Below, piece after piece: positions 25,084 to 33,731 of a stretch of DNA of 64,000 bases. Origin of the DNA: Candidatus Poribacteria bacterium (GTDB taxonomy: Bacteria; Poribacteria; WGA-4E; GCA-2687025). Below the pieces are notes generated by a model. That model ran no database searches. It worked only from the letters and a program-made list of their open reading frames with translations, and had not been told where the DNA came from. The stretch is from NCBI GenBank assembly GCA_028818695.1, contig JAPPNK010000020.1:128632-192631 (forward strand), read 5' to 3'. Numbering within the stretch: the stretch's first letter is position 1; each line of letters opens with the position of its first letter. The position numbers and the translations under genes are program-made.

Positions 25084-25793
25084 ACGGGATGCTGCGGTTC
25101 GCCTCCCCATACGACAAGGCTCATAAAACGGCGGATTGGTTGGAAGGCGTTGTGTTCGAAGTTCCAGTAGCCGCGTTCCGCCGCCCCGCCTGCCGCTACG
25201 TTTGGGTCTGTCTGGGCGGCGATGTAGGTTCGGACGCGCGCTTTTTCCGGTTGCTCCACGGCGCCGTTGAGCCGCTCCACGCATTCAAAAAACTCGTCCA
25301 CGCATTGATTCACCGGATCGTCCTTAAAGCTCTCGCACAACAGCGTTTCAAGCTCGCCTGCGCGTCCGCCGCCGGGGAGTATCAACGCTGTGACGGAGGG
25401 GCGGCCGTCCGCTTCGGCCGGGGCGTTTGGTTCATGCGGAACTGGAAGTCCTGCATTTTTCAGAGCCGACTGAACGCTTTGGAACGCGCGCTCTTCTGAA
25501 TCGTCAGCGTCTAGAAGGATTCCAATTCTTTTGACCTGCTCAAATCCTTCCGACTTGACCAATACGGGCAGGAATCTCTTCAGGCTTGGTTTCCCGCCAA
25601 GTTCATAGATATTAACATCCTCAATCTCCTGACGATCCGATATCGCGCCAGCCATGTGATCAATGAGAGCTTTTAAAATGCGACTGTCGTCGCCTCCCTC
25701 TACTAGAATCTGGACGCCGGCATCCGGTTGCTGGCTTAGATCAATCGGGTCGCCTTTGGAGTTTCTTGTTTTAATGAGGGTGACAGCCATCAA
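25080..25793 (-). CDS. TOPRIM-like DUF3226 protein, partner of an AAA ATPase
   Basis: A 237-residue protein with an early acidic motif ILVEGGDDSRILKAL (near 29-43), the Glu of a TOPRIM fold, and a second acidic motif IGILLDADDSEERA (near 87-100). VTALILPGGGRAGELETLLCES also matches the DUF3226 pattern. TOPRIM domains in OLD-family nucleases cleave DNA with two metal ions. Its ATG overlaps the stop of the ATPase gene, so the two form a split ATPase/TOPRIM pair. The architecture resembles OLD/PARIS-type defence modules; a defence role is inference. Confidence 0.75.
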   Translation of the reverse strand: MMAVTLIKTRNSKGDPIDLSQQPDAGVQILVEGGDDSRILKALIDHMAGAISDRQEIEDVNIYELGGKPSLKRFLPVLVKSEGFEQVKRIGILLDADDSEERAFQSVQSALKNAGLPVPHEPNAPAEADGRPSVTALILPGGGRAGELETLLCESFKDDPVNQCVDEFFECVERLNGAVEQPEKARVRTYIAAQTDPNVAAGGAAERGYWNFEHNAFQPIRRFMSLVVWGGEPQHPV

Positions 25794-26833
25794 CGCACTT
25801 CAAAATTGAAATCGAACACGCTCTGGATCTCCTCCGGGCTGTAAGTTACGCAGTGGATTTCGCCGTCCTTTTTTTGAAGGCGGTGGAGTCTAAGCCGATC
25901 TGCGTTGATCGCCTTATGCGCAGCCCTGACGCATTCAAGGCTGTGCGTCGCGGCGAACACCTGCGTGTTTGATTCCTGCGCTGCTTTATCGATTGCCGCC
26001 CAGACATCTGACTGAATCGAATAGTGAATCCCACTCTCCACCTCGTCAATGAGCGCAACTCCTCCCTCTGCGGCGACCAGTTTTAAAATGAGGCGGAGCG
26101 TTCTTGAGACGCCGTCTCCCAAAAGCGACAACGGAACCATTTCGGGCAGCCCAATGTCGCAGAAAAGGACGGAGGAACCGGCGAAGGAGATGTCAGCGAT
26201 TTCGTTTAAATCTGGCTCAATGATCTTGAGGCTGCTTAAGACGGCGGCGTCCTTCTTTTTTCGACGCAATTCGCCCATCAGTTGCGCGTATGACGATTCC
26301 GCGCTGTCGCCTTGGCTTCTGTGAAACAGCGCGTGGAACAAAGGCTCATCAGCTCCCGGCGGATCCATGAGTATCTTTGCGCCCTCAATCCATGCGCGGC
26401 TTGCCGATTCAATCTCCGCATTCACACGGCGCAGCTTTGCCTTGACAGCGAGATTTTGAACATAATTCGCTGATAGTGGAATCGAGATGTCCGGTTTTGA
26501 AGCGATCTTCAGCGTAAGACGCAGAACTTCGCAATCTAAAAAGGCGGCTTCGATCTGGATCGGTATCTCTATTTTTTGCTTATGGAACAGATGCTTTATA
26601 TAAATCTCAAACGCCTGGCCGGCATGCTCCGCTGAATTTGCGGTAGGAAAGCGAAGCGTCTGTAGGCTGAACGCTGCGCTGGCGTTGCCTCCGCGCGATA
26701 TGAGGTAGATCGCTTCCAGCAAGGACGTCTTGCCGCTGTTGTTTTTGCCGACGATGAGATTCACCGCCCCCAGGTCGCTTATCTCTAAGGAGCGAAAGGC
26801 TCTGAAATTTTGAATCTTTAAGCTGGTTAGCAT
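25790..26833 (-). CDS. AAA (RecF/OLD-like) ATPase
   Basis: A 347-residue SMC/RecF-type ATPase without a long coiled coil (AAA_15/AAA_21 family). It opens with MLTSLKIQNFRAFRSLEI and has Walker A GKNNSGKT (29-36). Signature-like PLSLLGDGVSRTLRLI precedes Walker B VALIDEVESGIHYSIQ (Asp263) and the switch histidine ATHSLE. The start at 26833 is chosen for GGAGG 8 bases upstream and because the domain begins there; the frame runs to 27034 without a plausible start. It is translationally coupled to the TOPRIM gene downstream. Confidence 0.88.
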   Translation of the reverse strand: MLTSLKIQNFRAFRSLEISDLGAVNLIVGKNNSGKTSLLEAIYLISRGGNASAAFSLQTLRFPTANSAEHAGQAFEIYIKHLFHKQKIEIPIQIEAAFLDCEVLRLTLKIASKPDISIPLSANYVQNLAVKAKLRRVNAEIESASRAWIEGAKILMDPPGADEPLFHALFHRSQGDSAESSYAQLMGELRRKKKDAAVLSSLKIIEPDLNEIADISFAGSSVLFCDIGLPEMVPLSLLGDGVSRTLRLILKLVAAEGGVALIDEVESGIHYSIQSDVWAAIDKAAQESNTQVFAATHSLECVRAAHKAINADRLRLHRLQKKDGEIHCVTYSPEEIQSVFDFNFEVR

Positions 26834-26952
26834 TACCGCGCCTCCGTTGATCTTGCGTCCTTGCGACTTAATGGATGATAACATGGGGCGGTTTATTGGG
26901 CATGCGCGTTTTGCGCATCGGTTCTCTATGGCGACGCGCGCCAAAGTTGCGC

Positions 26953-26981
26953 TTGCCAAACCGCTCGCTCTCGTGTATCGT
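26953..26981 (+). promoter_or_regulatory. Sigma70-like promoter of the multiheme cytochrome gene
   Basis: TTGCCA (26953-26958) and TATCGT (26976-26981) are separated by 17 bases, 54 bases before the TTG start. Confidence 0.5.
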
Positions 26982-27035
26982 TTAGGCTGTATTTTGCCCT
27001 GTTGTTGATCAATCAAGACGCTGGGAGCCGTCATC

Positions 27036-30000
27036 TTGCTTCGCTACCGCCCCGACAATGTCCCTGTCGAACGCAAGTCGTTTTCTGGTCTGTTTTTTCT
27101 TCTTGGAGTTGTGTCGCTCATAGTGGCGGGATGGGTCTTTTTCAACGAGTTTGAAACCCGCCGCCCCTACAAAAAATATCAACGCGATTTCTACGCGCTG
27201 GAAACGACTCGGCTCAGCGCCGAGGTGGACGACCTCGCCCGCCAACTGCGCAACCTAGGACAGGACCCTGAAGACATTGAGCCGATCCTCAGCCCAAAAA
27301 CGAGCCTCTCGGCAGACGAAGCGGACGCTCTTGCCCGGCAAATGCTGAAAGAAACCTACCCGAACGTTGAGACCTTTAATAAGGTATGGGCGGAGGTGCG
27401 CGTCGAAACGGTGGACGGCAAACTTAGCCCCGTCGTCATTCCGCGAAACTTCACCGAGAATGAATTTCAGAACGATCTGACAGTCGCCGATTTGGAGCGC
27501 ATGCGCGTCGAAGAGGATCGGAAACTGCGCGTTCAAAAATCGCTCCGAGACGCCGAATACTATCAATACTCGTATGAGCGGCATGCGGACGATCCGAGCC
27601 GGCAATATGAAGGCGCCGTTGAAATGCGCGAGGCGGTCGTTCAACCGCGCGAAAATGTGATCCAAGCGATGACGGTTGTTGCGGACGCGATGCGCATCTG
27701 GCTTGCCGATTTTCAGAAGCGGAAAGGGGTTGAGGAGTCGCGCCGTATGGCTGAGCATCAAGCCAAGTACAGCGGCGAGGTTTCCGCGCTTGCCGCCGAT
27801 TTGAGCTATGCGCGCGAGCAGCTTTCTTTGGTTGATCATAATGTGTTGGAGATGCTGAGCGACTTTGGACGGGTCAAGCGGGTTGGAATTCAGCAGCAGC
27901 TGCTTGGCAACCACGGATCGGAAATGAACGACGTCGACCGATGCCAGTCATGCCATATCGCCGCGGCGAAAGAAGGATATGAGTGGTGGATCGATATGAC
28001 GGCGGTCGTGACGGAGAACCTAGAGATCGCCCTCGCCGAGCCGGACCCCGACGATCCTGAGCTGTGGATCGCGCGTCAGGGGCAAGAGATCGGAAACGCG
28101 CGGCAGATGCTCTTAAACCGCCCCGTTCAGGAGGGGGAGCTGTGGAACGATCCGCTCGTTTATATTGACGATGAGCCGTTTTATCCGCGCGACGGGTTCT
28201 CCTTCACGAAATGGACGATCGATTGGAACAGCGAGTTTGCGGACGCTTATCTGACGCAGGGGAGCGTTGTGAAGGTGTATCAGGCGTATCCGACGCTGTA
28301 TCAGAGCCATCCGAACAGGGCGGAATTGTTTGCGGCGCATCCGCCGGAGAAGTTTGGGTGCGTTTCCTGCCATGCGGGTCAGGGGCGCGCGCTGACATGG
28401 GAGGACGCCGGGTGCGATTTCAGAGAAGACCCGCACAATCCAAATTCGCCGACGCACTGGTGGGAAGAGCCGATGCTGGCAAGTCTGCGCTCAAAAGACG
28501 AGTTGCGCGGCAAGGAGCGGTTCAAAGCGCATGAGAGCGGCGAATGGAGCGTACAGGCGCTCGCTGAGAATTTGAATCTGCCCGCAAGCGATCTTGTTGA
28601 ATACGACGCTGAATGGTTCACGGAGGCGCTGTATCGGAAAGAATCGCATTTTCATCCAAATGTCAACAACGAGCCGATCGGCGACTTTGCCGAAACGAAC
28701 TGCGCGCGCTGCCATTCCAAAACGCTGGAGCTTGACATGGCTCCGACATTGTCTAAAGGGAAACGGCTGTTTGAGCGGCTTGGATGCGCGGGCTGCCATC
28801 TTGTGAGCGATTATGAGCGGGTGGTATACAATCCTGAAGAGGACTACATGGAGCATCGTCGGATGCAGGTCGGCCCATCGCTTTCTTATGACGAGCGGAT
28901 GGCGCAATTGACGCAAGCCGCCGTCGATCCCGAAATGGGCGGTTTTGGATGGAAGTTGAACGAGAATACCGGGAAAGAGTGGCTTTTCAACTGGCTCAAA
29001 AACCCGCGCTCCTACCTGCCCGAAACGCGCATGCCGAACTACCGCTTCTCGGACGATGAAGCGAAAGCGTTGACCGCCTTTCTTTTGACGGGAACGGGAT
29101 GGGCGGAGAACGGCTCCGTTGAGGAGCCGGCGCTGGACGCTGCGAAGGTCGCGCGGGGCGAGGCTCTTACAAGGAACATCGGATGCTTGGCGTGCCATAC
29201 GGCGCCAGACGCCGACGGAAAGCCGGTCGGGAACACATTCGGGCCGGATTTGAGTCGCGCCGGGTCTAAATTGAGCCGTAAATTCCTTATGAAATGGCTG
29301 GCGAATCCGCGCGCCTACGACCCGAAGACAGTGATGCCTTCGATGTTTGACAATGTGCCGGAGCCGGAGAAGACGGCGCAGATTGAGGCGGTGGCGGAGT
29401 ACCTGCTCTCGTTGAACGACCGCTCCTGGATGTCGTATGCCGGCGGCGATTTTGAGATCACAGATGAGCTGGTGAAAGAGGGAGAGCGGCTGTTCGGCCC
29501 GTCGGGCAAGGGTTGCGTCGGGTGCCATTTCATCGAGGCGGAACTGCCGGCAGAGGATGGAGGCGTCCGGCAGGTCGGCGGCAGAGATTGGGTTGGACAG
29601 CAGATTGGGGCGGAGCTGAGCGATCTGGCGGCGAAAACGCCTGAATTTTTAGATTACGGGTTTGCGAACCACCGCGCTGTTGTCTATTACGGCGACCGCA
29701 GCGATCTGCGGTATGGAGAGCTTGTTAAGAAAAGCAACGACGGTTCCGTTCAGGTGCGCGTTCCCGTAGAGGACGGCGCCGAAGAGATGGTTAATCCGCT
29801 TGACTGGAAAGGGTTGTTCTATAAAACGGACGATCAGGTGAAAACGATCACGCTTACCCCCGACGAGCCAAAGTCGATCACCAAGATTCATTACACATGG
29901 CATGATTGGGTCTTCAACAAGATCAAGGAGCCGAACATCTACGCGACGGAGGCGAACGCTTCGGCGCAAAACATGCCGAATTTCTACTTGAGCGATGACG

Positions 30001-31040
30001 AAGCGGCGGCTCTGCTCGTATTGCTGCGCAGCTTCGACACGGCCCATGAGCCGTCTGAGGAGTATCAGGACCGCTTGACGGAGCGGGAGAAACGTATTGA
30101 GCGCGGGCGCGATCTGACGATACGTTACAACTGTGTCGGCTGCCATGCGATTGAGGAGTCGTTTGCGACGCGCGGGGGCCGCCTCTACAAAGGCTGGGCG
30201 TCCGGCAACCATACGCGCGATCATGAAGCGATGCCGAGATACCCCGGCCCCGACGGCGAATTCGACACCTTAGACGATATTCAAAAGAACGGATGGGCGG
30301 TGCCTGAACGCGGCTACGGCCTTTCGGTCACAATACAGCCCTCATACGACGGAGCGCGTCCGAACGCCGGCGCGCGGGCGGAGCCGATTCAGATACCGGC
30401 CGAGAAGATCATCCAGAACGGGCTGTCCAACGGGCCGTTTTCGTTTGACACGGTTGGGAACGTATTTTCGTATATGCGCGCCGGGTATCCAGCCAACGGG
30501 GCGCGCATACAGCACGGGCCTGTGTTGACCTTCGCCGGGGAGCGGTTCCGTACCGGGTGGATGTTTGAGTTCTTGAAACGGCCGTATCCGGTCCGCGAAT
30601 ACCTGTTTGACTTGAATCAAGGGCGCATGCCGTATTTTCAGTTGACGGACGAGGAAGCGTCGGACATTGTCGCCTACTTCGCCGCGCTGGCGAACGAACC
30701 GTATCCGTATGAGGAGCTCGAAGACGAGACGGAGTCGTCTCTAGTGAGTCTGGGGCGGACGATGTACGCCGCCGAAGCGGGCTGCTCAACAGGGGAATGT
30801 CATCCTGCGTCGGGCGATTCGTCGCCGAAATACGCTCCCGATCTGCGGCATTCAGCCCGCTTGAAGCCTAGATGGATCAAGGCGTGGGTTACGAATCCTG
30901 ACGACTTTTGGCCGGGCAGCGGCATGCCGAAGTTCCCATGGATCAACGAGGCGGACGGGTCGCCGCTTTATCCGCAATACGGCGAGGTTGACCAGCTCAT
31001 GTCGGCGCTCCGCGACTATGTCTTGACGCTGGGCGACTAA
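27036..31040 (+). CDS. Membrane-anchored octaheme c-type cytochrome
   Basis: A 1334-residue protein with one N-terminal membrane anchor (SGLFFLLGVVSLIVAGWVFF) and a large periplasmic part. A coiled-coil-prone segment lies at about 45-290. Seven CxxCH haem sites begin near residues 303, 442, 556, 584, 717, 827 and 1033. An eighth atypical site near 1250 has four residues between the cysteines (CSTGECH). Several copies of the class-I cytochrome c fold are seen (GCLACHTA...NTFGPDLSRAGSKLS...WLANPRAYDPKTVMPSMF). It probably moves electrons in the periplasm to or from a respiratory complex. The start is TTG with CTGGGAG 8 bases upstream. No haem-copper oxidase or other partner is adjacent. Confidence 0.9.
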   Translation: MLRYRPDNVPVERKSFSGLFFLLGVVSLIVAGWVFFNEFETRRPYKKYQRDFYALETTRLSAEVDDLARQLRNLGQDPEDIEPILSPKTSLSADEADALARQMLKETYPNVETFNKVWAEVRVETVDGKLSPVVIPRNFTENEFQNDLTVADLERMRVEEDRKLRVQKSLRDAEYYQYSYERHADDPSRQYEGAVEMREAVVQPRENVIQAMTVVADAMRIWLADFQKRKGVEESRRMAEHQAKYSGEVSALAADLSYAREQLSLVDHNVLEMLSDFGRVKRVGIQQQLLGNHGSEMNDVDRCQSCHIAAAKEGYEWWIDMTAVVTENLEIALAEPDPDDPELWIARQGQEIGNARQMLLNRPVQEGELWNDPLVYIDDEPFYPRDGFSFTKWTIDWNSEFADAYLTQGSVVKVYQAYPTLYQSHPNRAELFAAHPPEKFGCVSCHAGQGRALTWEDAGCDFREDPHNPNSPTHWWEEPMLASLRSKDELRGKERFKAHESGEWSVQALAENLNLPASDLVEYDAEWFTEALYRKESHFHPNVNNEPIGDFAETNCARCHSKTLELDMAPTLSKGKRLFERLGCAGCHLVSDYERVVYNPEEDYMEHRRMQVGPSLSYDERMAQLTQAAVDPEMGGFGWKLNENTGKEWLFNWLKNPRSYLPETRMPNYRFSDDEAKALTAFLLTGTGWAENGSVEEPALDAAKVARGEALTRNIGCLACHTAPDADGKPVGNTFGPDLSRAGSKLSRKFLMKWLANPRAYDPKTVMPSMFDNVPEPEKTAQIEAVAEYLLSLNDRSWMSYAGGDFEITDELVKEGERLFGPSGKGCVGCHFIEAELPAEDGGVRQVGGRDWVGQQIGAELSDLAAKTPEFLDYGFANHRAVVYYGDRSDLRYGELVKKSNDGSVQVRVPVEDGAEEMVNPLDWKGLFYKTDDQVKTITLTPDEPKSITKIHYTWHDWVFNKIKEPNIYATEANASAQNMPNFYLSDDEAAALLVLLRSFDTAHEPSEEYQDRLTEREKRIERGRDLTIRYNCVGCHAIEESFATRGGRLYKGWASGNHTRDHEAMPRYPGPDGEFDTLDDIQKNGWAVPERGYGLSVTIQPSYDGARPNAGARAEPIQIPAEKIIQNGLSNGPFSFDTVGNVFSYMRAGYPANGARIQHGPVLTFAGERFRTGWMFEFLKRPYPVREYLFDLNQGRMPYFQLTDEEASDIVAYFAALANEPYPYEELEDETESSLVSLGRTMYAAEAGCSTGECHPASGDSSPKYAPDLRHSARLKPRWIKAWVTNPDDFWPGSGMPKFPWINEADGSPLYPQYGEVDQLMSALRDYVLTLGD

Positions 31041-31146
31041 ACCGCGCTTGATGCGCTCAAAAATGGAACCGCAGCCGCGCTCGGAGTCGTTTATCGAACG
31101 GGCGCGGACGGCGCCGCCAAGAAACCAGCTGAATGATGAGGGCGGT

Positions 31147-32904
31147 ATGTTTATTGAACGCGATGAAGACGCGGCGCGGATCGCGCCGGAACTGGAGTCG
31201 ATGCCGATTTTATGCGTTGACACGGAGACGACAGGGCTAGACCCGTTCACCTCCGAGCTGTTGCTGCTTCAGGTTGGCGATCTGAAACAGCAGTATGTGA
31301 TCGACGCGCGAAAATGTTCCTTGGAGCCGCTTCGGCCAGTCTTGGAAAGCCAAAAGCCGAAGGTTCTGCACAACGCCAAATTCGACTACAAAATGCTCAA
31401 AAATCTTGCAGGCATCCGCATGGAGAATGTGGTCGATACGATGCTCATTGAGCAGGCGATTCTGAACGGAAAGCAGGCAGACGGCGGATACAGCCTCGCC
31501 GCCGCGTATAAGCGGTATTTCGACACAGAGATTTCCAAAGAGGAGCAAAGCTCTTTTGTGAACCACACGGGCGACTTTTCGAAGGAACAGATCGAATACG
31601 CCCGTCTCGACGTCCTGTATCCGCTGGAGCTGCTGTATAAGCAGATGCCGCGGATTCGGCGCGAGCGGCTGGAGCATACGGTCAAGCTGGAATGTCTTGC
31701 CGTTCCCGCCATCGCCGACATTGAGCTGAACGGCGTCGCTATCGACAGGGAGCGGTGGCTGCGCATTTCGCAACAGGCGCAGGAAGAAGCGGAGCGCGTC
31801 CGCGGCGATCTCGACAAGGAGTTTGAAGAGTATCTGAGCCAAAATCAACAGGGGCAGCTGTTCGCCGACCCGAAGGCGGTACAGACGCTCAACTACGACA
31901 GCGACCAGCAGCTGAAAGAGGCGCTGGAAAGCCTCGGCATCAAGGTTGAGAACACGGACAAGTGGACGCTGATGAGGCTTGAGCATCCGGTTTCGGATAT
32001 GATTCTTGAGTACCGCCAGCATCAAAAGGTGGTCTCGACCTACGGCGAGACGTTTCTTGAATATATTCATCCGAAGACGGGGCGAATCCATTGCGATTTT
32101 CGGCAAATGGGAGCCGAGAGCGGGCGGCTTTCATGCACCAAACCGAATCTGCAGAACATTCCGTCCGACTCGGAATTCCGCTCCTGTTTCATTGCCGGCG
32201 AGGCGCGCAAGATGATCACGGCAGACTACAGCGGATGTGAATTGCGGATTTTGGCTGAAATGAGCCAGGATCCCGAATTTTTGCGCGCTTTCAAGAACAA
32301 CGAAGACTTGCACTCGCTCGTCGCAACGATGATGTTCGATAAGCCTGTCAGTAAATACGAAAACCCAGAACTGCGGCAAAAAGCGAAGGCGGTCAATTTC
32401 GGCCTCGCCTACGGCATGTCCGCTAGAGGACTCGCCAACCAGATCGGCTGCGGGGACGAAGAAGCGGAAGAGCTGCTCAACAAGTATTTCAACGCTTTCC
32501 CCGCTATCAAGTCGTTTTTGGAGCGGTCCGCGGCGGTGGCCGTCTCGCGCGGATACTCAACCACGATCGGCGGACGCCGGCGCCATTTTGATGTCAGCAA
32601 CATGGAAGACCGAAAGAAACGCGGTCAGGTCGAACGGAAGGGCAAAAACTCGCCCATTCAGGGAGCCAACGCCGATATGATCAAACTGGCGCTGTATGAG
32701 CTGCGGCGCGGGTTCCATGAGCGGCAGATCGATGCGCAGCTGGTGAACACCGTCCATGATGAGATTGTCGTTGAGTGCGCCGAGGAGATCGTCGAAGAGA
32801 CGCAGGAGATGGTGGAGCGCATCATGCGCGCCGCGGGAGGCTATTATGTTAAATCGATACCGGTGGACGTGGAGAGCGCGGTCGCCGATTGCTGGTCAAA
32901 ATAA
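31147..32904 (+). CDS. polA: DNA polymerase I without a 5' nuclease domain (3'-5' exonuclease/polymerase)
   Basis: A family A polymerase of 585 residues from the preferred start. The DnaQ-like proofreading domain is intact: DTETTGLDP (Asp25, Glu27), LHNAKFDYKML and YARLDVLYPL. Polymerase motif A is DYSGCELRILAEMSQDP (Asp360), where most PolA have DYSQIELR. Motif B is RQKAKAVNFGLAYGMSARGLA-like and motif C is VHDEIVVE (His537-Glu539). The 5'-3' FEN-like domain is missing, so Okazaki fragment processing would need a separate nuclease. The frame begins at 31048; ATG 31147 has GAGGG upstream, but 31051 and 31063 are possible. Confidence 0.93.
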   Translation: MFIERDEDAARIAPELESMPILCVDTETTGLDPFTSELLLLQVGDLKQQYVIDARKCSLEPLRPVLESQKPKVLHNAKFDYKMLKNLAGIRMENVVDTMLIEQAILNGKQADGGYSLAAAYKRYFDTEISKEEQSSFVNHTGDFSKEQIEYARLDVLYPLELLYKQMPRIRRERLEHTVKLECLAVPAIADIELNGVAIDRERWLRISQQAQEEAERVRGDLDKEFEEYLSQNQQGQLFADPKAVQTLNYDSDQQLKEALESLGIKVENTDKWTLMRLEHPVSDMILEYRQHQKVVSTYGETFLEYIHPKTGRIHCDFRQMGAESGRLSCTKPNLQNIPSDSEFRSCFIAGEARKMITADYSGCELRILAEMSQDPEFLRAFKNNEDLHSLVATMMFDKPVSKYENPELRQKAKAVNFGLAYGMSARGLANQIGCGDEEAEELLNKYFNAFPAIKSFLERSAAVAVSRGYSTTIGGRRRHFDVSNMEDRKKRGQVERKGKNSPIQGANADMIKLALYELRRGFHERQIDAQLVNTVHDEIVVECAEEIVEETQEMVERIMRAAGGYYVKSIPVDVESAVADCWSK

Positions 32905-33297
32905 CTGAAAGCGGTCGGCGGTTGGCTCGCATTGGCAGCCTATATGGGCGCGCTGTTCTGGTTGAGCAGCCAGCCCCAGGCGCCGCTGCAAGATGTTTTC
33001 ACCATCTCGGACAAGCTGGCGCACGCGGCGGCGTATTTTGGTCTTTGCCTCGTCGCGCGGATGCCGGCAAGGACGCTGTTTCGGCGGCGGGGATACGCCA
33101 TTCTGTTTGCTTTCAGCGTGTCAAGCGCCTACGGAGCGGCGGACGAGTTGCATCAGTCCTTGACGCCAGGTCGAAAGTCTGATATATATGATTGGGCGGC
33201 GGATGTTGTTGGAGCCGCTATAGGCGCCGCGCTTCTCATTTATTTTGAAATCATGCGCGGAGAAAAAGGCTCGAAGGTCACGGGAGGCAAGGAATGA
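32905..33297 (+). CDS. VanZ-like membrane protein
   Basis: A roughly 130-residue protein with three or four hydrophobic segments and the VanZ family signature DKLAHAAAYFGLCLVAR then ADELHQSLTPGRKSDIYDWAADVVGAAIG. The family includes the teicoplanin-resistance protein VanZ, but most members have unknown roles. The first helix (VGGWLALAAYMGALFWLSS) begins before the first ATG; CTG at 32905, directly after the polA stop, or TTG at 32932 are the likely starts. The stop overlaps the next gene by ATGA. Confidence 0.82.
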   Translation: MKAVGGWLALAAYMGALFWLSSQPQAPLQDVFTISDKLAHAAAYFGLCLVARMPARTLFRRRGYAILFAFSVSSAYGAADELHQSLTPGRKSDIYDWAADVVGAAIGAALLIYFEIMRGEKGSKVTGGKE

Positions 33298-33707
33298 ACT
33301 GGAAACGCGCTCTGATTGGCGCATGGGTGTGTCTCTTCGCAGCGACCGCTCATGCGGATTCTCTTCGGACGCTTGGAACCGCCTTTTTCGCGGCCGGCGC
33401 CGGGATGAGCTTTGGCGGAGCTGTCGTCGGAGCGGACGCCAGCGAAACCTACGATCAGTATCTCTTGACGGCGCGCCAAAGCGATCTAGCGGCGCTCCAT
33501 GACGATTACTCAAGCAAGCGGCTTATGAGCGACAGGCTCTCTAAAACAGGGGCTGGATTGATGGCCGCCGGCGCGCTGCTTGCGATCTACTCGGCGCTGT
33601 CTGAAGACGTTCCTCCGCTTGCCGTGCCTGCGGAGGGGATGTCGGCGTTGTTTGGGTACGATGCGCCGTTCACACAGGCTGGGATCGTATGGCAGATGCG
33701 GTTTTGA
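33294..33707 (+). CDS. Small exported hypothetical protein
   Basis: A 137-residue protein with a signal peptide (MNWKRALIGAWVCLFAATAHA-D) and two further moderately hydrophobic Gly/Ala-rich segments (LGTAFFAAGAGMSFGGAVVG and GAGLMAAGALLAIYSALS). These flank a charged helix with Tyr and Asp (SETYDQYLLTARQSDLAALHDDY). No family is recognised. The overlap with the VanZ-like gene and the spacing to the lipoprotein and barrel genes place it in an envelope operon. Confidence 0.65.
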   Translation: MNWKRALIGAWVCLFAATAHADSLRTLGTAFFAAGAGMSFGGAVVGADASETYDQYLLTARQSDLAALHDDYSSKRLMSDRLSKTGAGLMAAGALLAIYSALSEDVPPLAVPAEGMSALFGYDAPFTQAGIVWQMRF

Positions 33708-33731
33708 CGGGGTTTAAAAAGGATTAGGACG

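Noticed and set aside
26902-26918. Small inverted repeat ATGCGC-GTTTT-GCGCAT
   Set aside because: Only six paired bases in a GC-rich context and not aligned with promoter boxes.
26834-27034. Upstream extension of the AAA ATPase frame
   Set aside because: A strong GGAGG and the conserved domain start fit 26833; the extension lacks family features and overlaps the cytochrome promoter.
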